From assembly GCA_017941355.1 (NCBI GenBank), contig JAGAWN010000124.1:1-64000 (forward strand): a stretch of 64,000 nt of DNA, in the 5' to 3' direction. This document shows positions 35,607 to 43,539 of this stretch, one piece after another (position 1 is the first letter of the stretch; every line of letters starts with the position of its first letter). The DNA is from Ruminiclostridium sp. (GTDB taxonomy: Bacteria > Bacillota > Clostridia > Oscillospirales > Ruminococcaceae). Below the pieces are notes generated by a model. It did not search any database. It saw nothing but the letters and a program-made list of their open reading frames with translations, and was not told the DNA's origin. Made by a program: the position numbers and the translations under genes.

Positions 35607-35637
35607 AAAGACCTGTCGGAAGATCAGACAGGTCTTT
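35607..35637 (+). terminator. lipoprotein gene terminator
   Basis: An 11-bp stem AAAGACCTGTC / GACAGGTCTTT, 27 bases after the lipoprotein stop, with A-rich and T-rich flanks. Element copy C begins immediately after it. Confidence 0.8.
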
Positions 35638-35717
35638 CTGTTTGTCAATAAAGTCTTTTTTCTTTTCGCAGATGTTCGAATCTCCGTGAAACGGCACGGG
35701 TGCAGCGTCACGCTGCC
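35638..35717 (-). repeat. hairpin-rich dispersed element, copy C (truncated, reverse)
   Basis: In reverse orientation it carries the conserved tail of copies A and B (TTTGTCAATAAAGTC, CGCAGATGTTCGAATCTCC, GTGAAACGG) and the CAGCGTCACGCTG hairpin, then loses similarity near 35717. The head hairpin and a second terminator copy are absent. Like A and B it abuts an intrinsic terminator, on the tail side. Confidence 0.7.
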
Positions 35718-35720
35718 AGC

Positions 35721-35755
35721 GAGGCAGATAACCATTCCAAAGCAGAAACTGCCTC
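35721..35755 (-). terminator. hairpin at the end of the GH74 gene
   Basis: GAGGCAG (35721-35727) pairs with CTGCCTC (35749-35755) around a long loop and overlaps the GH74 stop codon. There is no strong T-tract, so terminator activity is uncertain. Confidence 0.35.
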
Positions 35756-38018
35756 ACGGAGTCGCTATGCGCCGTGCGCATATTATGCCGCGGCCGTTGG
35801 TGCCGAAGTAGATCTGTCCGTAGGTGCGAAGATCGGCGGCAAGTGAGTCGCCTATGGAGCCGAACTGGTGCATATCGTCGTTGATGCGTTCCCATGTGTC
35901 GCCGCTGTCAAGTGAACGGTAAACTCCGAACCGGTCATCGTTCGTGCCTATCGCGTAAAGAGTCATCGGGCTGTTTGCGTCCTTTGCCGCGCCTATCGCA
36001 AATGCTTTCGCGGACTGAATGTTCTTGCGCTGCATTTCGCCCTTGCCGTAGTCGGTGAGCAGATATACGCCGCCCATAGGGGTTGACAGCCATACATCGC
36101 CCGCTTTTTCCGGACTTGCCGTAAGCGTGCAGCCGTCCGGGATATACTGATCTACTTTGGTGAATGAAGCGCCGAGATCGGTAGTGATGTACATTCCAGT
36201 GCTTGTGTAAACATACAGCGTTTCCGGCTCAAAGCAGTCGGCAGCCATTTTCGGACTTGCAAGCGACTTGTCCATTTTCGTCCATGTCTCGCCGAGATCC
36301 TTTGTGTAGTAGATGCCCGCGGCTGATTTGTTCGTCCAGTAGATGATGCTGCCGTCGCAGTTGACGGTTATCGTTCCGCATTCGCCGCCTACGCCGTCGG
36401 GACGGTACAGATCTTTCCATGTTTCGCCGCCGTCGGTGGTTATGGAGAGCGGTTTGGTTCCCTCGCCGGTACGCGCGGCTACTTCCGGAGCGTTCCAGCC
36501 GCATGAAATGCTCTGGGATTTGGTCATTATGCCGTTGCCGTTCATGTGAGAGGGCGCAGTATCAACATCGCGGTGCGTAAATCCGTCGATATCCCACATA
36601 GCGGAATAAAGCCGTATCTCGTCGGAGTTCGCCGCGCAGAGATCGTTGATAACAGTCTCCTCAAGACCCTCACAGCAGACCTCGAAGTTTATGGTCTGCT
36701 TGCCCCAGTCGGTAAGGTTGGTGCTGTGATAGATAGTCGCACCTGTGCCGTACATTATCTCGTTGCTGTCAAAGGGGTTTATCTCAAAGTCACCGATCAT
36801 CCAGCCAAGCACTGCGCTTTCCCTGCCCCAGTCGAGCCACGGGGCTTTTGAATAATCGAGAGTGAACAGTCTGTCGGTATCGTCCGCACCGCTGAATATA
36901 GGCTCCCATGTAGCACAGCGGTCTGTTGAGCGGAAAATTATGTCGTCCTCATTGGACGCGTATCTTCCCATTGTCACCGCGTAAACGGTGTCGGGATCGT
37001 TCGGGTCAAATTCGATATCTCCCCAGCTGTGACCGGTGCTGTCCGGGGTGATGTCCGTCCACTCGCCGGAAACCGCGTTGTATCTGCGGAGAGTTCCCTT
37101 TTTGGGAGCGTAGGGAGCAGCCGTGCTTGTAAATACGAAATAAACATCGTCACCCTGAACATAGATGTGGTTTGCAAGGTAAGCTTTCGGCGCACCCGCC
37201 AGTTCTTCCCATGTCGCGCCCGCGTCATGTGTGACATACATCACTCTGTCGCCGGTGCCGATATATATGGTCTTGCAGGGTTCGCCGTCCGACGAGGAAG
37301 CCGGGTCAAAGGCAATCGCCGTTATACCGAAAGAGTAGCCGTCCTCGGTGTAGCCGTTGCCGATAGTGGGAAAGCTTTCGACTTTCTGAAAGCTCGCGCC
37401 GCTGTCATGGCTCACCCAGAGTCCGTCATGGCGGGAACCGAGATACAGCGTGGAACTGTCGTTGGGATCCAGTTCAAGGCGGTTCGCCTGTCGGTGAGGC
37501 TCATTGCCGCCCGCGGAAAACTCCAGCGGCGTGATGCTCCAGTCGTCGCCGTAGTTGTCGGAACAAAGTACCGCGGCTTTCATGTTGCCGTACATTCCGG
37601 CGAGAGCATATACTTTGTTCGGGGACTTGGTATCTACCGCCACGCCGTCAATTCCGTAGTATGTGTAGTCGTTGATGTCAAACCGGTCTGTAAGCGGCTT
37701 CCACTCGGGGGTGTTCTTATCTCTGCGGTAAAGTCCGCCGACGTCGGTCTTGGCATAGACAAGCCCCTCCTCGCCGGAATTGAAGATTATTCCGGTGGTA
37801 TAGCCGCCGCCGACTATCCTGACGTTGCCCCACTCATATTCCGCAGCCGCGCCGGTGGGCTGAACAGACGCGCTCTCACCGTTTTCCGCAGCAGCTTCCG
37901 TGCCGGCGGGAGCGTCTGTCTCTGCGGTACCGCTGCCGTTGTTATCGCTGCCGTTATTGCATCCTGCCGCAAGCATTACTGCCGCGCAGCAAAGTATTGC
38001 CGCGTATTTTTTCTTCAT
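35754..38018 (-). CDS. GH74-like xyloglucanase lipoprotein
   Basis: A predicted cell-surface enzyme of the two-propeller GH74 family, which cleaves xyloglucan. The lipobox LAAGC follows a leader beginning MKKKYAAILCC; a Ser/Glu/Thr-rich spacer (about 22-60) follows. The catalytic region contains the first aspartate in YAKTDVGGLYRRD and a candidate second in MWDIDGFTHRD. Repeated BNR-like phrases (SDNYGDDW, SHDSGASF, THDAGATW, STDRCATW, TTDGGETW, TKDLGETW, SLDSGDTW) mark propeller blades. At 754 aa it fits a single GH74 module without a CBM or dockerin. ATG 38018 has GGAGG upstream. It follows the DUF6440-like gene by 16 bp. Confidence 0.87.
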   Translation of the reverse strand: MKKKYAAILCCAAVMLAAGCNNGSDNNGSGTAETDAPAGTEAAAENGESASVQPTGAAAEYEWGNVRIVGGGYTTGIIFNSGEEGLVYAKTDVGGLYRRDKNTPEWKPLTDRFDINDYTYYGIDGVAVDTKSPNKVYALAGMYGNMKAAVLCSDNYGDDWSITPLEFSAGGNEPHRQANRLELDPNDSSTLYLGSRHDGLWVSHDSGASFQKVESFPTIGNGYTEDGYSFGITAIAFDPASSSDGEPCKTIYIGTGDRVMYVTHDAGATWEELAGAPKAYLANHIYVQGDDVYFVFTSTAAPYAPKKGTLRRYNAVSGEWTDITPDSTGHSWGDIEFDPNDPDTVYAVTMGRYASNEDDIIFRSTDRCATWEPIFSGADDTDRLFTLDYSKAPWLDWGRESAVLGWMIGDFEINPFDSNEIMYGTGATIYHSTNLTDWGKQTINFEVCCEGLEETVINDLCAANSDEIRLYSAMWDIDGFTHRDVDTAPSHMNGNGIMTKSQSISCGWNAPEVAARTGEGTKPLSITTDGGETWKDLYRPDGVGGECGTITVNCDGSIIYWTNKSAAGIYYTKDLGETWTKMDKSLASPKMAADCFEPETLYVYTSTGMYITTDLGASFTKVDQYIPDGCTLTASPEKAGDVWLSTPMGGVYLLTDYGKGEMQRKNIQSAKAFAIGAAKDANSPMTLYAIGTNDDRFGVYRSLDSGDTWERINDDMHQFGSIGDSLAADLRTYGQIYFGTNGRGIICARRIATP

Positions 38019-38034
38019 AAATGAAACCTCCATG

Positions 38035-38250
38035 TCAGCGTTCGTCGTCAATGTTTTCGATATAGACCTCTCCCGTCTGGTCGAGAAGCGGTGTTACGGT
38101 AATGCCGCCGTTCATCATGTTCAACGCGAAGATGTAGTTCACACCCGTCTCGTTGTCGAGGACTACCCTCGTTTCTATCATTCCGATGTTCTGCACGGAC
38201 TTCTCCGTGAATCGTTCCGGCTGTTTTTCCTTCTTCTCAAATATCGCCAT
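38035..38250 (-). CDS. small DUF6440-like protein
   Basis: A 71-aa protein beginning MAIFEKKEKQPERFTEKS. The phrase DNETGVNYIFALNMMNGGITVTPLLDQTG resembles the DUF6440 family (ETGVNYL...GGLTPLLD), which has no established function. GGAGGG lies upstream of ATG 38250. Its ATG starts one base after the upstream gene's stop, so the two are coupled. The link to GH74 may be only positional. Confidence 0.6.
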   Translation of the reverse strand: MAIFEKKEKQPERFTEKSVQNIGMIETRVVLDNETGVNYIFALNMMNGGITVTPLLDQTGEVYIENIDDER

Positions 38251-38251
38251 A

Positions 38252-38833
38252 TCAGCCCTCCTTGCTGTCCGCAGCCTTTCCCACAATAAGTTCTTTCGCA
38301 TAGGGGAGCTTCTCTATTTCCTTGCAGAACTCCCGCCATTCCGGGAGCCGGTGGTTCTTTCTCTGGGAATAAATGGTTTTCAGCGCACGGTAGTTGGTTG
38401 TGAGCCGCGCCGTAAGCTCGAAACCGCAGGGATTGCTGTACAGCAGCCTGAGGTAGTCCTCCGGATCCTGTGTCTCGTTGTAGCGGTCTTTAAGTTCGTT
38501 CATTATCTCGATCATACGCGGATCGACGTACTTGCAGTATTGCTTGGAAAGGTCGAATTTAGCTATACGGTGCATAGTGGACTGACTGGACACAAATTCG
38601 AGAAAGCGGTAGCGTTCGGCTTCCGTCCATGCTTTTACCGTGAATGTCAGGTCGAAAGCAACGCGTATTCCGGTCATGAACTGGTCGTGACCCTCGCCTT
38701 TGCCGGACTGAGCAAGCTTGACTATGCGCTCGGTTATGTCGCCGTTCACAGCATCGGTATCGACTGCCATAGGATATTTGCTCGCCTTGAAGCTTTCTTC
38801 GAGGTCATATACTTTGATGTTTTCAAGTTTCAT
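38252..38833 (-). CDS. conserved protein resembling phage/ThyX-like family
   Basis: A 193-aa protein. Conserved-looking segments are RYRFLEFVSSQSTMHRI, LTTNYRALKTIYSQRKNHRLPEW and EFCKEIEKLPYAKELI. These recall a group of phage and Firmicutes proteins distantly related to flavin-dependent thymidylate synthase (ThyX). The classical ThyX motif RHRxxSxxxxSxR is not intact, so activity cannot be assumed. ATG 38833 is preceded by AAAAGGA and lies just beyond the aspartokinase terminator. It is the first of three tightly packed genes ending in GH74. The assignment is tentative. Confidence 0.5.
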   Translation of the reverse strand: MKLENIKVYDLEESFKASKYPMAVDTDAVNGDITERIVKLAQSGKGEGHDQFMTGIRVAFDLTFTVKAWTEAERYRFLEFVSSQSTMHRIAKFDLSKQYCKYVDPRMIEIMNELKDRYNETQDPEDYLRLLYSNPCGFELTARLTTNYRALKTIYSQRKNHRLPEWREFCKEIEKLPYAKELIVGKAADSKEG

Positions 38834-38852
38834 ATTGATTCCTTTTTACAAA

Positions 38853-38880
38853 TATTTCCCCGCCGTCAAGCGGGGAAATA
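38853..38880 (-). terminator. aspartokinase terminator
   Basis: TATTTCCCCGC (38853-38863) pairs with GCGGGGAAATA (38870-38880) around CGTCAA. On the minus strand it is followed by TTTGTAAAAA. Confidence 0.7.
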
Positions 38881-38895
38881 TATACCCGGTCGTAA

Positions 38896-40212
38896 TTATT
38901 CCTGCAACATAAACATATTGTAGATGACGCGGATAGCCTCGTCAAAGTCCTCTTCCTTTATACCTATTATAATATTAAGCTCGGAGGAACCCTGATCTAT
39001 CATCTTGATATTGATATTTGCATGGGAGAGCGCAGCAAATATACGGGTAGCAGTACCCTTTGTGGATTTCATTCCGCGTCCCACAACGGCTATCAGTGCA
39101 AGCCCGTCCTCGATCTCGATGTGGTTGGGGTTTGCAACCTCCCTGACGCGCTCCGCGAAGTTCGGGTGAGCCTTGAGGTCATCGCTGTCAACGATGAGAG
39201 TCATGGTATCTATGCCTGTGGGTATATGCTCAAAGTTTATCTTCTCAACGTCCATGAGAGTGAGTATGCGGCGCAGGAAGCCGATCTCACCGTTCATCTC
39301 GTCCTTTTCGATAGCGACTGCGCTGAAGTTCTTCTTGCCCGCGATACCGGTGATGATATGTTCGTTCTTTCCCTCAGGTGCTTCGGGAACTATCATGGTT
39401 CCCTTTGCGGAGGGGTCATTGGTGTTCTTGATGTTTATCGGGATCTTTGCGTTTCTTACCGGGAAGATAGCGTCCTGATGCAAAACGGTGGCTCCCATAT
39501 AGGAAAGCTCGCGGAGTTCGCGGTAAGTAATGGTCTGTATGAATTCGGGATTATCGACAATGCGCGGATCCGCTACTGCAAAGCCGGGAACGTCCGTCCA
39601 GTTCTCATACAGCTCCGCGCCGATAGCCTTGGCTACAACAGAGCCGGTGAAGTCGCTGCCGCCGCGGGAGAATGTGCGGATCGTGCCGTCGGGGTTAGCG
39701 CCGTAGAATCCGGGTATCACCGCGCAGTCATAGCCTTCAAGGATAGAAGCGAGGGTCGCGTCGGTAAGTTCCGCGTCAAACTCGCCGTTTGCCTTGAAGA
39801 AAATACCCTTTGCCGCGTCAACGAAGTTGAAGCCGAGGTAGTTTGCAAGAATTATGCCGTTCAGGTATTCGCCGCGGCTTGCAGCATAATCACGTCCCGC
39901 ACGCTTTGTGAAATTGTCGGTGATCTCCTCAAACTCTCTGTCGAGCGAGATCGTGAGTCCGAGATCGCTGATGATACCGTTGTATCTGTCAGCGATAGGC
40001 AGGAATGCCGCCACCGCGTTTGCTCCGCCGCAAACGTCGTCGTAGCACTTGTAGAGCATATCCGTTACCTTGGTGTCGCCGGAGAAGCGTTTTCCGGGTG
40101 CGCTGGGAACGACGTATCTGCGTTCCTTGTCGCTTCTGATGATCTCTGCGACTTTGCGGAACTGGTTTGCGTCCGCGAGGGAGCTTCCTCCGAATTTAAC
40201 TACTTTTGCCAT
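38896..40212 (-). CDS. lysC: aspartate kinase
   Basis: Phosphorylates aspartate, the first step towards Lys, Thr and Met. The amino-acid-kinase domain starts VVKFGGSSLADANQF and contains FSRGGSDFTGSVVAKAIG and the ENWTDVPGF segment. Two C-terminal ACT domains (about residues 300-438) imply feedback regulation by an end-product amino acid. At 438 aa it is a monofunctional type. It lies 45 bp after the HD-GYP gene on the same strand, so the two may share a transcript. Confidence 0.95.
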   Translation of the reverse strand: MAKVVKFGGSSLADANQFRKVAEIIRSDKERRYVVPSAPGKRFSGDTKVTDMLYKCYDDVCGGANAVAAFLPIADRYNGIISDLGLTISLDREFEEITDNFTKRAGRDYAASRGEYLNGIILANYLGFNFVDAAKGIFFKANGEFDAELTDATLASILEGYDCAVIPGFYGANPDGTIRTFSRGGSDFTGSVVAKAIGAELYENWTDVPGFAVADPRIVDNPEFIQTITYRELRELSYMGATVLHQDAIFPVRNAKIPINIKNTNDPSAKGTMIVPEAPEGKNEHIITGIAGKKNFSAVAIEKDEMNGEIGFLRRILTLMDVEKINFEHIPTGIDTMTLIVDSDDLKAHPNFAERVREVANPNHIEIEDGLALIAVVGRGMKSTKGTATRIFAALSHANINIKMIDQGSSELNIIIGIKEEDFDEAIRVIYNMFMLQE

Positions 40213-40257
40213 TGTCTGTTGATCCTTTCTTGTATGTTGTTTGGTTTTATATATTTG

Positions 40258-41385
40258 TCAGATCGCTTTGCCCTCTTGTTTAGCCTTTACCGGGTCACTT
40301 TCCAGCGCCTTTATCGAGAGCGTGAGATACTTGAAATCATTGTAAAGGTCGATGACCTCGCCTTCGCCTTTCTCGCTGGTAATGCGGATAACGGGGCGCA
40401 GGACATTGGTGGTGGTGCTGACGACTATGGCTCTTCTGCCGTCGCTCAGCTGCACTTTTTCCCCGACAGGGTACGGCGCGAACGCGTTTAAGAACGCAGT
40501 GATTATATCGTAGTCAAAGTGGGTATTTGCACCGCCCATCATGAACTCCTCAGCCTCCGCGACGCTCCATGGCTGGCGGTACGGGCGGTTTGAGGTCAGA
40601 GCATCGTAAACGTCCGCTACTGTGATGATACGCGCAAGGTAAGTTATCTGCTCACCTTTGAGTCCCAGCGGATAGCCGGTGCCGTCGAATTTCTCATGGT
40701 GCATAAGCACCGCGTTCATGACTTCTTCGGAGTACCCGCCGTTTTTACGCAGCAGCAGATATCCGTTCTGGGGGTGCTTTTTGATCGCTAAGAACTCGTC
40801 GTCTGTGAGACGTCCGGGCTTTCTGATTATATCGACATCTATCGTTCTCTTGCCGAGGTCGTGCAGAAGCGCGGCTTCACAGAGATCGTGCATTCTGTTC
40901 CGCGGGAGATCGAGGCTTTTGCCGATAGTGACGGACATCATCGCCACACGCAGGCAGTGTTTGTATGTATAATCGTCATACGACTGGAGCTGGTGCATTT
41001 TAAGCAGAATGTTATCGTCCGCGTAAAGGCTTGTGATAAGATCGTTGGTAACGTTGTTTATCTGCTCCGCCGCTTCATTGGTAAACTCGGTAAGAGGTTT
41101 TGCGTCGTCGGAGCCGAACACATCCTTGAGGGTGCTGAGCGACTGGTGAATGTTGATCTCAGCCTTCATTTCCTCGGATATTGTCGATGAACTGAAAGTC
41201 TTTTTGATATATACCTCGCCGACATTGTAGCGTTCTTTGAGGTTGAATATCATAACGCTGTCGAGGACGGTGTCCTTGAGCAGAAGTACTCTGTCAGTCC
41301 CGGGTTCAACAACGTTGTCCGCCGTTACCATTCCCGACTCAAGCTCCTCCACATTGATCCGCATCATTGAAGAGTCTGCCGTCAT
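40258..41385 (-). CDS. HD-GYP domain protein, probable cyclic-di-GMP phosphodiesterase
   Basis: Expected to hydrolyse c-di-GMP. The HD-GYP domain spans about residues 125-330. It has H143, the HD pair H175-D176 in ALLHDLGK, and the signature HHEKFDGTGYP at 229-239. ITVADVYDALTSNRPYR follows. The N-terminal 120 residues show no recognisable sensor, and the C-terminal 50 residues look PilZ-like or beta-rich (AIVVSTTTNVLRPVIRI). There is no TM segment, so it is cytoplasmic. It has its own promoter at 41436-41464. No GGDEF partner is in the window. Confidence 0.9.
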   Translation of the reverse strand: MTADSSMMRINVEELESGMVTADNVVEPGTDRVLLLKDTVLDSVMIFNLKERYNVGEVYIKKTFSSSTISEEMKAEINIHQSLSTLKDVFGSDDAKPLTEFTNEAAEQINNVTNDLITSLYADDNILLKMHQLQSYDDYTYKHCLRVAMMSVTIGKSLDLPRNRMHDLCEAALLHDLGKRTIDVDIIRKPGRLTDDEFLAIKKHPQNGYLLLRKNGGYSEEVMNAVLMHHEKFDGTGYPLGLKGEQITYLARIITVADVYDALTSNRPYRQPWSVAEAEEFMMGGANTHFDYDIITAFLNAFAPYPVGEKVQLSDGRRAIVVSTTTNVLRPVIRITSEKGEGEVIDLYNDFKYLTLSIKALESDPVKAKQEGKAI

Positions 41386-41435
41386 TGAGGTCTCCTCCTT
41401 CTTTAATTTTAGCGATGATAATACCTTTAAATTTT

Positions 41436-41464
41436 ATTATAACATATTTTTCGGCGTTTGTCAC
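41436..41464 (-). promoter_or_regulatory. promoter for the HD-GYP gene
   Basis: On the minus strand GTGACA (41459-41464), 17-bp spacer, TATAAT (41436-41441). Confidence 0.7.
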
Positions 41465-41535
41465 CTATTTATATGTAATTTTTTTAAAATTTCTCAATAT
41501 ATTGTGTAACGACCTGCAGGATCTGCATATATAAA

Positions 41536-41569
41536 ACTGTATCCCGCACCGGAAAGCGCGGGATACAGT
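41536..41569 (-). terminator. Nudix gene terminator
   Basis: A 12-bp perfect stem ACTGTATCCCGC / GCGGGATACAGT overlapping the Nudix stop, followed on the minus strand by TTTATATATG. Confidence 0.85.
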
Positions 41570-41982
41570 CACTTCATCAGCGCTATGAACGATCTTGCCT
41601 TATGTGCGATGATCTTGTCATTTTCGTATGTAAGGTAGGACGCTGCCTGACCTATCTCCATCCATTTCATTTCAGAGATCTCGTCAAGCTGAGGTCTGGC
41701 ATCACGGCTTATCGCCTTTGCGACAAAATAAACGACGGTCTTACTGGTGTCACGGCGGGGCGAGAAAGTCACAGTTTCCCTGAACCCGCTGTCGATCAGC
41801 ACGTCAATGTTGGTCTCTTCTTTTATTTCCCTTGTCGCAGTCTCGATCTCTGTCTCACCTTTCTCGACATGACCTTTCGGGAATGACCAGTAGCCCGATT
41901 TGATGTGCCTGATAAGAAGGATCTCGGTATTACCGTGAAATTTTCTGTACACTACAGCGCCGCATGACTTTTCGTAATTCAT
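41569..41982 (-). CDS. Nudix hydrolase, Ap4A-type
   Basis: Hydrolyses a nucleoside diphosphate linked to another moiety, probably diadenosine tetraphosphate. The complete Nudix box occupies residues 37-59: G37, E43 and REIKEET at 51-57. The N-terminus SCGAVVYRKFHGNTEILLI and the PKGHVEKGE phrase match bis(5'-nucleosyl)-tetraphosphatases. At 137 aa it is a single-domain enzyme. It is divergent from the abi gene across a 180-bp region that holds one promoter for each. Confidence 0.88.
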   Translation of the reverse strand: MNYEKSCGAVVYRKFHGNTEILLIRHIKSGYWSFPKGHVEKGETEIETATREIKEETNIDVLIDSGFRETVTFSPRRDTSKTVVYFVAKAISRDARPQLDEISEMKWMEIGQAASYLTYENDKIIAHKARSFIALMK

Positions 41983-42038
41983 CGGCTCAATCCTTTCATA
42001 ATAGTGGAAAGCGGGAGGTCCCGCCTTATGTTATTATC

Positions 42039-42067
42039 ATTATAGCACATTTTTTTAGATTTGTCAC
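42039..42067 (-). promoter_or_regulatory. promoter for the Nudix gene
   Basis: On the minus strand GTGACA (42062-42067), 17-bp spacer, TATAAT (42039-42044). A GCGGG-AGGT-CCCGC hairpin lies in the leader near 42011-42024. Confidence 0.7.
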
Positions 42068-42097
42068 TACCTTTTTAGCAAATTATACAATTCCCGA

Positions 42098-42126
42098 TTG
42101 ACACATTAACCGAAAAGTAATATAAT
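42098..42126 (+). promoter_or_regulatory. consensus promoter for the abi gene
   Basis: TTGACA (42098-42103), 17-bp spacer, TATAAT (42121-42126). Transcription should start about 30 bases before the ATG. Confidence 0.85.
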
Positions 42127-42164
42127 ATTCATAGCAACTCATATTCCCGAAAGGACGGATATTT

Positions 42165-43157
42165 ATGGCATACCGCAGTGAACGCCCCAGAGCGGGCATA
42201 TCACAGGGCAGCGATCCCGACGCACAGCACACGGAGGAACGGCGCAGAAGCGCTCCCGAACGCAAATACAGACAGGTCAAAAGCCCTGCCACCGTCGAGG
42301 ATCAGATCGAAAAGCTCCGCAGCAGAGGCTGCGTGATCGAGGACATGGATCATGCTGTCTGCGCACTGTCGAATATCAACTACTATCGTCTTGCGCATTA
42401 TTTCGCGATTTTCCTTGAGACAAAGACCCGTTACCGCGAGGGAACGAGCTTTGAGGCGGTCATGCACATCTACGACTTTGACCGGCTCATACGGTCGCTG
42501 CTCCTCATGGCACTGGAGGAAGTCGAGATCACTATGCGCGCCAATGTCTCTAACTACCACGCGCTCAAATACGGCGCTCTCGGCTATCTGAACAGCTCCA
42601 GCTTCGATGACCGCCACAATCACAAGGCTTTTCTGAAACGCATAGACCGCATGATCGAGAACAACACCGGCGAGCAGCTTGTTACCCACCACATGAAAAA
42701 GTATGGAGGTGCGTTCCCGCTCTGGGTTATCATGGAACTGTTCAGCTTCGGCACGCTCAACACGTTTTTTCACGATATGAAAGCCGAGGACAAGCGCGCA
42801 ATATCGGAAAATGCGTTCGGACTCCCGTACAGGAGCGTAGAAAACTGGCTCAACTGCCTGTCGGAACTGCGCAACAACTGCGCGCACTACAACCGCCTTT
42901 ACGCTGTGACACTCTCGTCTGTACCGAAACAGCCGCCGGATATCCAGAGACCGATGTCGAATACGCTGTTCGACTATATCCTCATTCTTAAACGGCTCTA
43001 TCCCCGCAGCGATGTGTGGAATACCGCTTTTGCCGCGAAACTGAACCTGCTGATAGCGGAGTACAGCGAGGTGATAGAGCTGCCGTATATCGGGTTCCCG
43101 GATAACTGGCAGGACTACCTGTTCGATGATGAGGACGACAACAAAAAATCCTCTTGA
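42165..43157 (+). CDS. Abi_2 (AbiF/AbiD-like) abortive-infection protein with HEPN motif
   Basis: A 330-aa member of the Abi_2 family, known for phage abortive infection. The family core reads NINYYRLAHYFAIF (70-83), YDFDRLIRSLLLMALEEVEI (103-122) and LGYLN. The catalytic-type HEPN motif R-x4-H is intact as RNNCAH (R236, H241), so RNase activity is plausible. The first 40 residues are charged and probably disordered. ATG 42165 has AAAGGA upstream. The stop codon lies inside the -35 box of a strong promoter for a short structured RNA. AbiF-type proteins are reported to be paired with adjacent non-coding RNAs that restrain the toxin; that function here is inferred from layout. Confidence 0.85.
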   Translation: MAYRSERPRAGISQGSDPDAQHTEERRRSAPERKYRQVKSPATVEDQIEKLRSRGCVIEDMDHAVCALSNINYYRLAHYFAIFLETKTRYREGTSFEAVMHIYDFDRLIRSLLLMALEEVEITMRANVSNYHALKYGALGYLNSSSFDDRHNHKAFLKRIDRMIENNTGEQLVTHHMKKYGGAFPLWVIMELFSFGTLNTFFHDMKAEDKRAISENAFGLPYRSVENWLNCLSELRNNCAHYNRLYAVTLSSVPKQPPDIQRPMSNTLFDYILILKRLYPRSDVWNTAFAAKLNLLIAEYSEVIELPYIGFPDNWQDYLFDDEDDNKKSS

Positions 43158-43170
43158 CAAACAAGAGGAT
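43148..43170. promoter_or_regulatory. palindrome over the abi stop and the sRNA -35 box
   Basis: ATCCTCTTG (43148-43156) and CAAGAGGAT (43162-43170) form a perfect 9-bp dyad around ACAAA. It contains the abi stop (43155-43157) and the TTGACA of the downstream promoter. There is no T-tract, so an operator is more likely than a terminator. Confidence 0.6.
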
Positions 43171-43182
43171 ATACGCTATAAT
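43154..43182 (+). promoter_or_regulatory. perfect consensus promoter for a small RNA
   Basis: TTGACA (43154-43159), 17-bp spacer, TATAAT (43177-43182), with no ORF downstream on this strand before a strong terminator 100 bases later. Confidence 0.85.
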
Positions 43183-43188
43183 ATAAAT

Positions 43189-43289
43189 AGATTCGGGGCG
43201 GACGCTCAGGCGGCTGCTCCCGGAGCATATTAGTGTTTACAGAGTAACCACCGCAGCCGGGAAAGCAAAGCGGTGGTTACTTCTTTTTA
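43189..43289 (+). ncRNA. abi-associated small RNA (about 100 nt)
   Basis: A predicted transcript from about 43189 to the T-run after 43280. It contains a TGCTCC/GGAGCA hairpin (43215-43227) and a perfect 11-bp terminator stem (43244-43254 with 43270-43280). There is no start codon with an RBS. It is antisense to the 3' end of the small ORF at 43277-43405 and directly follows the abi gene. It could be the AbiF-type RNA antitoxin, an antisense RNA to the peptide gene, or both. Confidence 0.65.
43244..43280 (+). terminator. small RNA terminator
   Basis: GTAACCACCGC / GCGGTGGTTAC with a 15-base loop, followed by TTCTTTTTAT. Confidence 0.85.
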
Positions 43290-43405
43290 TGCCTGATACC
43301 GAGGTACAGGGCGAAGCTTCGTGCAGATGCAAGTATGTATGCAAGATTTAACTGCACGATATGAAATAATTCGGCAAAATGCCAAATCACGTTCATCAAC
43401 CACAT
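43277..43405 (-). CDS. 42-aa hydrophobic basic-tailed peptide, candidate type I toxin
   Basis: Too short for usual gene calling. It begins MWLMNVIWHFAELFH, continues with a hydrophobic/aromatic helix, and ends in RHKKK. It is preceded by AAAAGGAGG at good spacing from ATG 43405. A consensus promoter at 43540-43568 would give a leader of about 130 bases, long for this genome but normal for type I toxins. A convergent small RNA overlaps its stop codon. The stop lies inside the shared terminator palindrome. No homologue was recognised. Size, hydrophobicity, lysine tail and antisense RNA resemble the TxpA/BsrG-type and clostridial toxins, so the role is inferred. Confidence 0.6.
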   Translation of the reverse strand: MWLMNVIWHFAELFHIVQLNLAYILASARSFALYLGIRHKKK

Positions 43406-43539
43406 GACCCCCACCTCCTTTTGCAGTCTCAACCAACAATTTATTGCTGTGAACTGCTCCGGGAGCGGGAGAACCGCCTGCTTATTGCGACACTAACTTA
43501 TTCAGTTTTAGAACCCCTTTGAGGTTTCCCTCTGATGCA

